Assembly (NCBI RefSeq): GCF_003288845.1
Contig: NZ_NHYN01000016.1
Location: 1 to 42,245 of the forward strand
DNA from: Helicobacter monodelphidis
GTDB taxonomy: Bacteria; Campylobacterota; Campylobacteria; Campylobacterales; Helicobacteraceae
Length of the DNA: 42,245 nucleotides
Reading direction: 5' to 3'
The notes beneath the pieces are model-generated. The model was not told the origin of the DNA. It saw nothing but the letters and a program-made list of their open reading frames with translations, and made no database searches. A program made the translations under genes and the position numbers. The first letter of the stretch is position 1. Each line of letters starts with the position of its first letter. Positions 1 through 7,593 of the stretch are shown piece by piece.

Positions 1-394
1 CCACCTCATGGGCAAGATTCCCATTCTCATGGTATTCTTTTATCACTCCATTTTTAGGATTTCCTTGCATATCAAAGCATAGAGTTGCACTCACTGGGAG
101 AGAATCCACGACTTTACTTTCACATAGAGTATGCCCATAAAGATAAATCCTAACTATACCATTTGCTTCACCATTTTTTATTGGAGTTTCTGTTCGAAAT
201 TTCTCACTCTCATCACTATCTATCAATAGACAACCTTTTATCTTATCCTCTTTATTTTGACACTCTGGGAGATGACTATAATCCTCGCTTGATAGAGTGG
301 GGATAGAATCTCCATTAGAATCCTCGCCTATCCCACAACCCACAAAATACACGCTTATCATCGCACACAATGCTATAAATGCCAACTTTTTCAT
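1..394 (-). CDS. Putative lipoprotein with YwqK/MORN-like tail, 3' end cut by window
   Basis: The frame starts at an ATG at 394 and stays open to the window edge, giving the first 131 residues of a longer protein. The N-terminus has two lysines and a hydrophobic stretch ending in FVGC (Cys about residue 20), a lipoprotein signal, so the product is probably anchored in the cell envelope. Late in the visible part the segment GVIKEYHENGNLAHE matches the W/Y-x-x-NG-x-L pattern of YwqK/MORN-type repeats. Several cysteines lie between. The function is unknown. YwqK-type proteins are sometimes labelled antitoxins, but nothing here supports a toxin-antitoxin role. No homologue was recognised for the middle part. 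Confidence 0.7.
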   Translation of the reverse strand, partial: MKKLAFIALCAMISVYFVGCGIGEDSNGDSIPTLSSEDYSHLPECQNKEDKIKGCLLIDSDESEKFRTETPIKNGEANGIVRIYLYGHTLCESKVVDSLPVSATLCFDMQGNPKNGVIKEYHENGNLAHEV

Positions 395-466
395 ATTTCA
401 GTCCTTGATTCTCAAATATTTGCCAAACATATCCTAATGCGACTTGAGATGAGTGTCAAGAGTTTC

Positions 467-1222
467 TCACAATCGACATTCATAAATGAAATTTTCGCAT
501 TCATTATTGATAGCTTGTTCTTTTGCAAAAGAGGAGTATATCATAACTTTGTCAAATCCAATTTCTTTGAGGCATTGCTCCATTTCGCCAAGCTCATAGA
601 GATGTGTTTGAAAGTCCATATATTGACTTTCAAGCAATGTCGCACCATCATAGAGTTCATACACGCTGGGCGAAAATTGTGTCTTGCTTTTTGTATCATA
701 AAAATTTTTGGTTTTTGCTATCAAGTCATAGCCTTCTTGTGTCTTTGTGGCAAGTGAGGGCTTATAATCTATGTCATCTTCACACTGACAAGCAATCGTA
801 TCTACTGCAAAGACAAGCCTCCCGCCCGAAGTAAGCAAACCCTTCAGATGAGAGAGAATCTGTTTGCAGAGATTCATATCTGTAAAAAGCGAAATCGAAC
901 CTGAAGGGATAAAAATATAATCAAATTGATGATAAAAAGTGTGGTGCATAATTTCGCCGTGAATGACATTGGCATTTGGAGCTTTTTGCCACAACCTCTC
1001 AAGCATTTCGCACGAATTATCAATACCCATAATATCAAATCCTCTTTGCAAAAAAGGAATAAGAAATCGCCCACTCCCGCACAATGGCTCTAGAATCTTA
1101 TCGCTTTTCTTCGCATAAGAAAGATAAAAATCTAGCTCATCACTGGGGGCTTTTTCGTGCAATATCTCATACATCTGTGTGCAAAGATTGCCATAATAGT
1201 TTTGTGCGGTTTTATTTAGCAT
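467..1222 (-). CDS. Class I SAM-dependent methyltransferase
   Basis: The product is about 251 residues long and cytosolic. Motif I reads LEPLCGSGRF at about residues 44-52, followed by an acidic motif II (DIMGID, Asp about 68) that would bind the ribose of S-adenosylmethionine. A Rossmann-type pattern continues through YIFIPSGSISLF and the GGRLVFAVD strand. The substrate cannot be read from the sequence. An ATG at 1228 directly touches the AAGGA ribosome binding site, while the ATG at 1222 lies six bases from it, so the inner start is preferred. The next gene upstream, the phzF-like one, is 31 bases away on the same strand, so the two may be co-transcribed. Confidence 0.82.
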   Translation of the reverse strand: MLNKTAQNYYGNLCTQMYEILHEKAPSDELDFYLSYAKKSDKILEPLCGSGRFLIPFLQRGFDIMGIDNSCEMLERLWQKAPNANVIHGEIMHHTFYHQFDYIFIPSGSISLFTDMNLCKQILSHLKGLLTSGGRLVFAVDTIACQCEDDIDYKPSLATKTQEGYDLIAKTKNFYDTKSKTQFSPSVYELYDGATLLESQYMDFQTHLYELGEMEQCLKEIGFDKVMIYSSFAKEQAINNECENFIYECRL

Positions 1223-1253
1223 ACGCATTCCTTTGAAAAATTAAGCTAAGAAT

Positions 1254-2153
1254 TTAATCTCTTATAGCAACCTTACCACTTATTTTTGTTTTAATTATTT
1301 TTTCATCAGCAAAATTTACACTAGCAATAATCTTGCTTGGCTTACCCATCGCAATACCTTGTTTGATAATAAAACTTTGCCATCCCTTGCGTAAAATATG
1401 ACAATGACTAGCTATATAACATGCTAAAGCAGAGGCTGCAACACCAGTGGCACTATCTTCGTTGTATCCTGAATTATTTGGAAATTGCCGAGCAAACAAT
1501 GTTTTAGAATGTGCAAAATCATCGCTAAAAGCAAATGGGTATAATCCGCTTGTGTGGTATGTATCACAAAGTTTCCATAACTGGTTAAAGTTTGGTTGTA
1601 AATTATCCAAAAATTCCACATTTTGTATTGGCACAATAAGCTTTGGACGAGAAGTTGAAATATTTTGTATGGGCAATTCTTGATTAATTGTAGAGTTTGT
1701 AATATTAAGTGCATCTGCTACCTCAGCACTACTTGAGATGCAGTTAAGAATCTGTGGAGAATTCTGCAAAACATATCCTTGATTGGTGCTTGAATTGTAT
1801 CCCATCTCAAAGATACCTAGCTTTGTTTCTATCTTATAAGTTTTCATAAGGGTAGAATCATGAAAGTTACCAGATTCTATCTCAAGCACACTTAGGGCAG
1901 CAATACTAGCATGTACACACATTTCCATTTCCTTCAATGGTGCAAAATACATAAACATATAGTCATTGTTGCTTTTTTGGGGTGGCAAAATAAAAGCAGT
2001 CTCAATCCCGCCATATTGTTTCTGTGCTTCTTGTGCAAGGGATTGCATTTGTGTTTTATCTAAACATTCTGCTCCAGTATAAACTAAGCACGGATTCCCA
2101 CCATTTTTATTGTTTTCTTCATCAACAAATACATCAATATAGTAGCTTTTCAC
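1254..2153 (-). CDS. PhzF family isomerase
   Basis: A 299-residue cytosolic protein of the PhzF/diaminopimelate-epimerase fold. Family landmarks are the N-terminal GGNPCLVY (about 18-25), the ETAFI segment that carries the catalytic Glu (about 51), CVHASIAAL where most relatives have CGHAT, and EDSATGVAASAL near residue 235 where relatives have EDPATGSA. The Gly-to-Val and Pro-to-Ser changes are unusual but the fold signature is intact. The start codon is GTG at 2153, with AAGGAG five bases upstream. PhzF relatives outside phenazine clusters have mostly unknown substrates, and there is no phenazine pathway here, so only the family is claimed. Confidence 0.85.
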   Translation of the reverse strand: MKSYYIDVFVDEENNKNGGNPCLVYTGAECLDKTQMQSLAQEAQKQYGGIETAFILPPQKSNNDYMFMYFAPLKEMEMCVHASIAALSVLEIESGNFHDSTLMKTYKIETKLGIFEMGYNSSTNQGYVLQNSPQILNCISSSAEVADALNITNSTINQELPIQNISTSRPKLIVPIQNVEFLDNLQPNFNQLWKLCDTYHTSGLYPFAFSDDFAHSKTLFARQFPNNSGYNEDSATGVAASALACYIASHCHILRKGWQSFIIKQGIAMGKPSKIIASVNFADEKIIKTKISGKVAIRD

Positions 2154-2515
2154 TTTATCTCCTTATCTCCTTTTTTAAAGCATTGCAACAATAGCATCTT
2201 AATTTTAATAAAATAGCAATGCATTAAAACTTAACTGCCTATACTTTCAATTTTTCATAAATGGTAAAGTTTCTAAAAAAGATTTAAACTTTAATATGTT
2301 TTTTAGAAAATGTTCAGCAATAGTTAATCCTATAATTTTATACTCATTCGCAACATTATTGATGATGTATGAAATCGGTTTTATTCTTATTTTACATTAA
2401 TGCCTCCAAACTATAAAACTAAATGAGGCATTATAACTAAAAGTTTAAATAAAATCTGTAAGCTAGAATTAAATTAATAATAAACTTACAGATATTCTCA
2501 AATGTATGTTATAAT
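2154..2515. other. Intergenic region with two hairpins
   Basis: There is no gene in these 362 AT-rich bases. Two inverted repeats stand out: TAATGCCTC/GAGGCATTA at 2398-2406 and 2425-2433, and ATCTGTAAG/CTTACAGAT at 2454-2462 and 2485-2493. On the minus strand the second is followed by a short T-rich run, so it may terminate the cytochrome operon that ends at 2516. The promoter of the phzF-like gene should lie at the low-coordinate end, but no clear -35/-10 pair was identified. Confidence 0.5.
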
Positions 2516-3223
2516 TCACGAACCTAATTCTGATGGATTTTCTTTATTAAAATCTTTTTTTAACGCTTTTTTTGCTTCATTGCAGCCCTCAGTCCATAAT
2601 GAATGGCGATGAAGTGTGTAATCTGCACCAACCCGACCGCTGAACATTCCTCCTAAAAGATTGCGGTTTTCTCTGAAAATAAATGCCGCCAAATGCCCGA
2701 TAATCCCTAATATAATTAAAATCATTCCAAAGTTATGTATTTGTGCACTCCAAAAATAAAGCCACTCTGGCATATTAATACCAGCAAGATTTTTGAAAGT
2801 TTTAATTAACCCCGTTATAATTAAGATGAGAAGAACTAAGCCAATACCAAAATATGCTAAACGTTGTTCCGGTAAATATTTTTCGCTTGGTGGCTCTTTT
2901 CTCCCTGTAAGCATTGCTTTGATGACTTGAATACTTTTGAGAGTATCTCCTCTTTTTGGAAAAATATCGAACTCTCTACGATAAAGATGAAAAAAAAGGT
3001 GAAAGAAAATAAAAAAAATCAGAAAAAATGCTCCAATATAGTGGACGATTAAAGTTGTGTGATAATCTCCACTCCATGCGAGAAAGGGCAACTCATTCAC
3101 CATATATCGTTTTGCTACAGGCATTTGAAAAATTCCACTTAAAATTAATGAGAATGTACTGAATGCAATTCCCCAATGCACGATTCTATTTTGTAAACTT
3201 TGTCTTTTAATGTATTTTTTCAT
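2516..3223 (-). CDS. Formate-dehydrogenase-type cytochrome b subunit
   Basis: A 235-residue inner-membrane protein with four hydrophobic helices (about 15-35, 58-80, 123-141, 162-183). Histidines within or near them (H16, H54, H61, H75, H163, H177) are placed as in the FdnI/FdhC di-heme cytochromes that pass electrons from a periplasmic dehydrogenase to quinone. The C-terminal part (RNLLGGMFSGRV, then Tyr and a late Trp) is typical of this family. Its ATG lies three bases after the stop of the Fe-S gene, with AAAGGA inside that gene's last codons, so the two are translationally coupled. No catalytic molybdenum or tungsten subunit is adjacent. A hydrogenase or another dehydrogenase partner remains possible. 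Confidence 0.82.
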   Translation of the reverse strand: MKKYIKRQSLQNRIVHWGIAFSTFSLILSGIFQMPVAKRYMVNELPFLAWSGDYHTTLIVHYIGAFFLIFFIFFHLFFHLYRREFDIFPKRGDTLKSIQVIKAMLTGRKEPPSEKYLPEQRLAYFGIGLVLLILIITGLIKTFKNLAGINMPEWLYFWSAQIHNFGMILIILGIIGHLAAFIFRENRNLLGGMFSGRVGADYTLHRHSLWTEGCNEAKKALKKDFNKENPSELGS

Positions 3224-3226
3224 ATC

Positions 3227-4234
3227 TTATCCTTTATTCTTTGTTTTTTTGTTACTTCTTGATACTGCAATTGCTCCGGCAATCACTCCTAAGACAGGTG
3301 CCGATAGAACACTTTTAACAAGTGTCGAATCATTGTTAATAAAGTTTTCAACTTCAATATTCATATGAGGGCGACCCATTTTTTGTGTTTTTTGATTGAA
3401 ACTCTCTTCCGTTTCCCCATATTTCTTTGCAATTGCTTGATTAATTTTTTCAAAACTAACCGATGAGACATAAAATGTACTTGTCCCTCCGTTTTGTGTA
3501 TCTCCATAAACAAACTTTCCACTTTCTTTCATTTTGTTAACAACTTTTAAAATTTCTCCTTTTTTATCAAAAATAATTGCGTTTTTAGGGCATTCTCTTT
3601 GGCAAGCCGGATGTTGCCCTTTTTGAATCAAGTCTGCACACATATCACATTTAAACATTGCACCGCCACCAGCAAGTTTTGGTGCTATTTTTAAATAAAT
3701 TCCAACTCCAGCTTGCCTTTGTGGAATCCCCCATGGGCAAACATCCCTGCACTTAGCACCACCAAAACAAAAATGCTCATCAATATTTACCGCGTTTGTT
3801 TTGTCTTTATCGATCACGCCAAATGGGCAAATTTTTTGACAGGTTGGGTCATCGCAATGCATACAACGACGCGGAATAAAAATCTGCTGATTATCAACAG
3901 ATACATTTTCAACGAATGTCCAATTATATGGTGTTAAACGCGTAATATCATCTTGATTATTTGAATAATCCTCTTTAATTTTACGAGGAAAATAATCAGG
4001 AATATTTTCAATGGGTTTTGGAAAACGATCTTGATTTTTATCGCGACAGGCACTAACACACTTTGGCATATCAAAATCTTGACAGCCATCACACAAATCA
4101 AGATTAATAATAGAAGCAAAGCCTTCCTTTTTAGGTGATAAAGCAAGGCTTGAATGAGGATTTGTGGACGCGTGACCTATCGCCCCTAACATAGAAGTCG
4201 CTGCAACAAATTTAAAAAAGTTTCTTCTTTGCAT
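3227..4234 (-). CDS. TAT-exported four-cluster Fe-S protein, FdhB-like
   Basis: A 335-residue protein beginning with a twin-arginine signal (QRRNFFKF), which points to folded export to the periplasm. Cysteines form ferredoxin-like groups: 48/51/59/63, 124/127/132/136, 156/162/166 and 196/199/211/215, enough for about four [4Fe-4S] clusters. The block CFGGAKCRDVCPWGIPQRQ is characteristic of FdhB-like subunits in Campylobacterota. A hydrophobic C-terminal segment (about 308-324) could anchor it next to the cytochrome encoded just downstream. The ATG at 4234 was chosen over one 39 bases upstream because the TAT motif then sits at the very N-terminus and AAGG precedes it at fair distance. It probably wires a dehydrogenase to quinone. 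Confidence 0.83.
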   Translation of the reverse strand: MQRRNFFKFVAATSMLGAIGHASTNPHSSLALSPKKEGFASIINLDLCDGCQDFDMPKCVSACRDKNQDRFPKPIENIPDYFPRKIKEDYSNNQDDITRLTPYNWTFVENVSVDNQQIFIPRRCMHCDDPTCQKICPFGVIDKDKTNAVNIDEHFCFGGAKCRDVCPWGIPQRQAGVGIYLKIAPKLAGGGAMFKCDMCADLIQKGQHPACQRECPKNAIIFDKKGEILKVVNKMKESGKFVYGDTQNGGTSTFYVSSVSFEKINQAIAKKYGETEESFNQKTQKMGRPHMNIEVENFINNDSTLVKSVLSAPVLGVIAGAIAVSRSNKKTKNKG

Positions 4235-4295
4235 ATTTTTACCTTTTTGATATAATTTGAAATGCTTTAACAAATTGTAGGCAAAAAAATGGTTT

Positions 4296-4301
4296 TATAA
4301 T
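4296..4301 (+). promoter_or_regulatory. Probable -10 box of the Crp/Fnr gene
   Basis: A perfect TATAAT sits 25 bases before the ATG at 4326. A weak -35 (TTGTAG, 4275-4280) lies 15 bases upstream. Transcription would begin near 4308, which leaves a leader of under 20 bases. Confidence 0.6.
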
Positions 4302-4316
4302 GTAACTTTATTACAT
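4300..4316. promoter_or_regulatory. Palindromic Crp/Fnr-type operator
   Basis: The 17-base element ATGTAACTTTATTACAT is a perfect 6-5-6 inverted repeat. Crp/Fnr dimers bind half-sites of this kind. It overlaps the -10 box and the predicted start of the regulator gene, a repressor position. It is also centred roughly 60-65 bases upstream of a plausible minus-strand start for the Fe-S/cytochrome operon (TTATAT at 4250-4255), an activator position. Confidence 0.55.
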
Positions 4317-4325
4317 AAGGTAAAT

Positions 4326-4970
4326 ATGGAATCAATCGAGCAAAATATTAATAGACTTATTCATGGCGACCAAAAAAGTCTTTCTGTATTAAAGGATTAT
4401 GGAGTATTTAAGACATATAATAAGGGCGGTAGAATCTATCCTGATAAAGAAGAATATTTTGGTTTTTTTTATATTGTGAGCGGGCGAGTTCGGCTTTTTA
4501 CATCCTCATTTGATGCAAAAGAAATTACAATTTTTAATATCAAATCGCAAGAGGCATGTATTTTTTCGGCAGGTTGTGTGTTAGGATATGTTGAATTTGA
4601 TATAGCTCTAGAATTCATGGAAGATTCTAAACTCTTTTTATTGCCTAATCAAGCCTTTAAAGATCTCTGCCAAAGCAATGAAAATATCTTGCATTTTAAT
4701 CTTTCTCTTGTTTCGAAACGTTTTAAGCAAGCTCTAGAAGTTATTAATGATATTACCTTTAAAAGCCTTAAGGAAAGAGTTATTAAGTTTTTACTCTTGA
4801 ATGCACAACATGGAGTTGTTCAGATTTCTCAAGAAAATATTGCTAATAATATTGGAAGTGCAAGGGAGGCTGTTGCAAGAATTATTAAAGAGCTACGAGA
4901 AGATGGGGCTATTTCTACAAGTAGGGCACAGATTTTACTCCAGCCAAAGATTTTCGAATATATTTTGTAG
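4326..4970 (+). CDS. Crp/Fnr family transcriptional regulator
   Basis: A 214-residue DNA-binding regulator. The N-terminal half is a cyclic-nucleotide-binding-like beta barrel (about 20-115, including FFYIVSGRVRLF), then a dimer helix (about 120-150), then a winged helix-turn-helix with ISQENIANNIGSAREAV at about 167-183. It lacks the N-terminal cysteine cluster of true oxygen-sensing FNR, so it belongs with other Crp/Fnr branches such as NssR-like proteins. The effector is unknown. The pair of cysteines in EACIFSAGC (78 and 84) could be a redox or metal site. It is divergent from the Fe-S/cytochrome pair with a shared 91-base control region, which suggests it regulates that operon and itself. 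Confidence 0.85.
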   Translation: MESIEQNINRLIHGDQKSLSVLKDYGVFKTYNKGGRIYPDKEEYFGFFYIVSGRVRLFTSSFDAKEITIFNIKSQEACIFSAGCVLGYVEFDIALEFMEDSKLFLLPNQAFKDLCQSNENILHFNLSLVSKRFKQALEVINDITFKSLKERVIKFLLLNAQHGVVQISQENIANNIGSAREAVARIIKELREDGAISTSRAQILLQPKIFEYIL

Positions 4971-5315
4971 TTTTTCTTTTTGTCTGTGATTGTGAGAAGT
5001 CTAATATTTTGTTGTTCGTAAATAGATACAAAAGAGTCTTGTTGATTTAAAAGAAGCAAAATGAAAAATCTACACTTATGCTCCACGCACATTGTTTGGT
5101 GTACACCTTTCCATTTTGCAAAACTGGAAAGGATATTTGATAGGTTTAATTCTAATTTTGTAAGGCTGTGTTTAACCTTGAGTGGGATTTGTGCACAGAT
5201 TTTGAGTTTGGATAAATTTGGCTTTTTCAAGTTTGGGGAGATTTTATGTGAAGATATTTGACTTCATATTGAGGAAATGGGATTGTTAGATGCAATTTTA
5301 TTTAAAGGTATAAGC
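4971..5315. other. Gene-free stretch with palindromes
   Basis: No convincing gene occupies these 345 bases; open frames on both strands lack ribosome binding sites and recognisable motifs. Two nested symmetric elements sit together: the palindrome GGTGTACACC (5098-5107) and a hairpin CCTTTCCA/TGGAAAGG (5106-5113 and 5125-5132). Neither is followed by a T-run on either strand, so a simple terminator is not obvious. It lies between the convergent Crp/Fnr gene and cysQ. Confidence 0.4.
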
Positions 5316-6149
5316 TTAATCCCAATTATTTTTTATAAAATCATTATATATCCAACCTCCAACTTGCCCTCTTGAGAATGCAACAAAGTAAGGATTTTTT
5401 ACATTTTTTTTATTGTAGCATAGGGGCTGTTTTGTGTGAATATCTAAAATTATTCCACCTGTTTCTTGCAAAATAATATCCGCTGCGGCAGTATCCCACT
5501 CTTTTGTGCCACAAAAACGCGGATAAAGGTCTGCTTCTCCATTTGCTAATGCACAAATTTTTAAAGAAGAATCTCGAATAACGCTTTGTAATTGATAGCG
5601 TTTAATAAATGCTCTTGTTTGTTCTGAACTATGGTGTGCAGAATCACAAGCAAGAGGCGTTCTGGTTGGACATTTAGATTCCCCGTCCATTTTTTGCCAA
5701 TAAGATTTTAGATTTGTGCTAGAAACTTCCTGTAAGTTTTCTGTTATGCAAAATGCACCATAATTTTTAAGCCCGCAATAAAATTGCTGTAAAGCTGGTG
5801 CATAAACGACACCTAATGTCGGCTGATTATGCACAATTAAGGCAATATTAACACTGAATCCATGACTGCATTCTATAAAACCTTTTGTGCCATCTAATGG
5901 GTCAATTAACCAAAAACATTCTAAATTTTTACGCTCCTCATAGGAGAGTGCATTTTCTTCTGAAGAAGTTGCATAAGGAGTGATATCTTTTAATGCTCGA
6001 CAAATATATTCACTTGCAACAATGTCCGCTTGTGTAACGGGAGACTGATCTTCTTTTAAGCTAAAATGTCTATCCCCATAAAATTCCATAATTTTTGTAC
6101 CGGCACAGAGGGCAATTTCACTAACAGAGAGTAATAATTCTTCATTCAT
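5316..6149 (-). CDS. cysQ: CysQ-type 3'(2'),5'-bisphosphate nucleotidase
   Basis: A 277-residue soluble phosphatase of the inositol-monophosphatase superfamily. The metal-binding signature is complete: Asp42 in the VTQAD segment, EE64-65, the DPLDGTKGF motif (83-91), and EWDTAAADIILQETGG (217-232). CysQ normally hydrolyses 3'-phosphoadenosine 5'-phosphate, the by-product of PAPS-dependent transfer. An inositol-phosphatase activity cannot be excluded. AAGGA lies six bases before the ATG at 6149. The upstream cytidylyltransferase gene ends 11 bases away on the same strand, so the two form an operon, which suggests a role in recycling a nucleotide from that pathway. Confidence 0.88.
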   Translation of the reverse strand: MNEELLLSVSEIALCAGTKIMEFYGDRHFSLKEDQSPVTQADIVASEYICRALKDITPYATSSEENALSYEERKNLECFWLIDPLDGTKGFIECSHGFSVNIALIVHNQPTLGVVYAPALQQFYCGLKNYGAFCITENLQEVSSTNLKSYWQKMDGESKCPTRTPLACDSAHHSSEQTRAFIKRYQLQSVIRDSSLKICALANGEADLYPRFCGTKEWDTAAADIILQETGGIILDIHTKQPLCYNKKNVKNPYFVAFSRGQVGGWIYNDFIKNNWD

Positions 6150-6160
6150 CTTTATTCCTT

Positions 6161-6934
6161 TTATTGTAGCTCTATTACAATGTCTAGGTCACTCTTAAAG
6201 TCAATCTCACACCAACCCCCTTGAATTTCCACTGCCCGAGCATTCTGATATTTCTCAATTAAACCCTGCAATAAACTTGTCATATACATATTTTTTATAT
6301 CCTTGCCATCGTAAAATTTGCTTGTATCCAAGCTATCATAAAAGCTTAAAACCTTTTTTAAGAAAGAAGAAGAGAAATAAAAAAGTCCAATGTATTGCCC
6401 ATGTATGTCGTCATAGCTTATCGGTTTTTTGCCAATCTCTGTAATTATTCCTTTGTCTAGCTTAAGCGTTTCTGCATCGCTTAGTGGGTCGTCAAATCGT
6501 TTTTCCCATAATCTTTTCCATTGTTTATCAACGATAACTTTGAAATCACCATCTGCCTCTAAAAGATTTTGAACAATAGTCTTTGAATAAACGATATCTG
6601 CATAGGAAACAATTAAATCATCATTATTTTCAGTCAAGAATTCTAGGAGTTCTCTTGCACAAAAAAATGTTGTAACCATATTTGTGGATTGATAATTTGG
6701 ATTCCTAAAAAAATGTTGAATATGAAATTTTTTTTGCAAATACTGCTCTAAAGTCTCATATAAATAACCACCTACAACATTGATATGTTTGATTCCAGCT
6801 TGCTCTAAAGCTTGAATTTCGTAATCAATAATACAATGTCCACGATATTTAACCATACATTTTGGTATTGTTTGGGTTAAGGGCATAAGGCGAGAACCAA
6901 ATCCTGCAGCAAGAATTAATGCTTGAGTTGACAT
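6161..6934 (-). CDS. NTP:phospho-donor nucleotidyltransferase, Cj1416/LicC-like
   Basis: A 257-residue cytosolic enzyme with the nucleotidyltransferase signature LILAAGFGSRLMPLT (6-20), the conserved PKCMVKY, and SYADIVY with the metal-binding Asp about 113. The closing segment GGWCEIDFKSDLD and the internal NMVTTFF and NMYMTSLLQ blocks recall Campylobacter jejuni Cj1416, a CTP:phosphoglutamine cytidylyltransferase in O-methyl phosphoramidate synthesis, and the related choline-phosphate cytidylyltransferase LicC. This assignment rests on remembered similarity, not a search. It is the first gene of a pair with cysQ. AAGGA precedes the ATG at 6934. Another sugar-phosphate or polyol-phosphate substrate is possible. 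Confidence 0.78.
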   Translation of the reverse strand: MSTQALILAAGFGSRLMPLTQTIPKCMVKYRGHCIIDYEIQALEQAGIKHINVVGGYLYETLEQYLQKKFHIQHFFRNPNYQSTNMVTTFFCARELLEFLTENNDDLIVSYADIVYSKTIVQNLLEADGDFKVIVDKQWKRLWEKRFDDPLSDAETLKLDKGIITEIGKKPISYDDIHGQYIGLFYFSSSFLKKVLSFYDSLDTSKFYDGKDIKNMYMTSLLQGLIEKYQNARAVEIQGGWCEIDFKSDLDIVIELQ

Positions 6935-7041
6935 TTTCCATCCTTTGTTTTTTATATTATAGCCTCTTGTTTTAGATTTGTCTAAAATTTATTTTTATGT
7001 GATGGACGACTATCTTGAATAGTTGAGATAATCGTATCTGG

Positions 7042-7593
7042 TTAAAACAATCTTGGTGCTTGAATTTGAAAAGATTTACGGTGACATGGCAGTTTTCCGT
7101 ATTGCATAATTGCTTGTAGGTGTTTTTTTGTCGCATATCCACAATGATTTTTAAATAAATATTTGGGATAGAGTTGGTCAAGATCTAATGATTCTCGATC
7201 TTTTGCACATTTTGCAAGAATGCTTGCAGCTTGAATTTCTTGTAGTTGTTGGTCACCCTTAATAAGGGTTTTATAGCTTTTAATACCAAAGTTACAATTT
7301 CCATCAAAAATGTATTCATCAGCATTCAGTTGTTTTTGAATTTTAAGTAATCCAGTATGCAAACAAGCACTCAATCCTTGTGTGTCAATTTGTGTGGCAT
7401 CAAAGGAGACAATAATATACTCTGAGGATTGGTGAATGTGTTTTTCTAATAAAAATCGTTGAGTGCGACTTAGCTTTTTTGAGTCATTTAAGCCATCAAT
7501 GGGAGATTTCAATATCACTCCAGCCATAAAAAGGCTTCCCGCAATACAACCTCTACCTGCCTCATCAACGCCACAAATTTTATGCTTTACCAT
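7042..7593 (-). CDS. rnhB: Ribonuclease HII
   Basis: A 183-residue enzyme that cleaves RNA in RNA-DNA hybrids and removes single ribonucleotides from DNA. The catalytic acids are visible: Asp10 and Glu11 in GVDEAGRG, Asp97 in YIFDGN, and Asp132 in AKCAKDRE, along with LNDSKKL. It is slightly shorter than the usual 190-210 residues but complete. The ATG at 7593 has GGAG seven bases upstream and overlaps the last codons of the ATPase gene by seven bases, so the two are co-translated. H. pylori has the same gene next to the same type of ATPase and rpsJ (from memory). Confidence 0.93.
   Translation of the reverse strand: MVKHKICGVDEAGRGCIAGSLFMAGVILKSPIDGLNDSKKLSRTQRFLLEKHIHQSSEYIIVSFDATQIDTQGLSACLHTGLLKIQKQLNADEYIFDGNCNFGIKSYKTLIKGDQQLQEIQAASILAKCAKDRESLDLDQLYPKYLFKNHCGYATKKHLQAIMQYGKLPCHRKSFQIQAPRLF

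Noticed and set aside
1-394. Toxin-antitoxin system based on the YwqK-like tail
   Set aside because: Only one gene is visible, it is truncated, and no partner toxin lies nearby.
4829-5230. 133-codon minus-strand frame over the end of the Crp/Fnr gene
   Set aside because: It overlaps the conserved helix-turn-helix, has no family motif and reads through the palindromic block; no ribosome binding site was seen.
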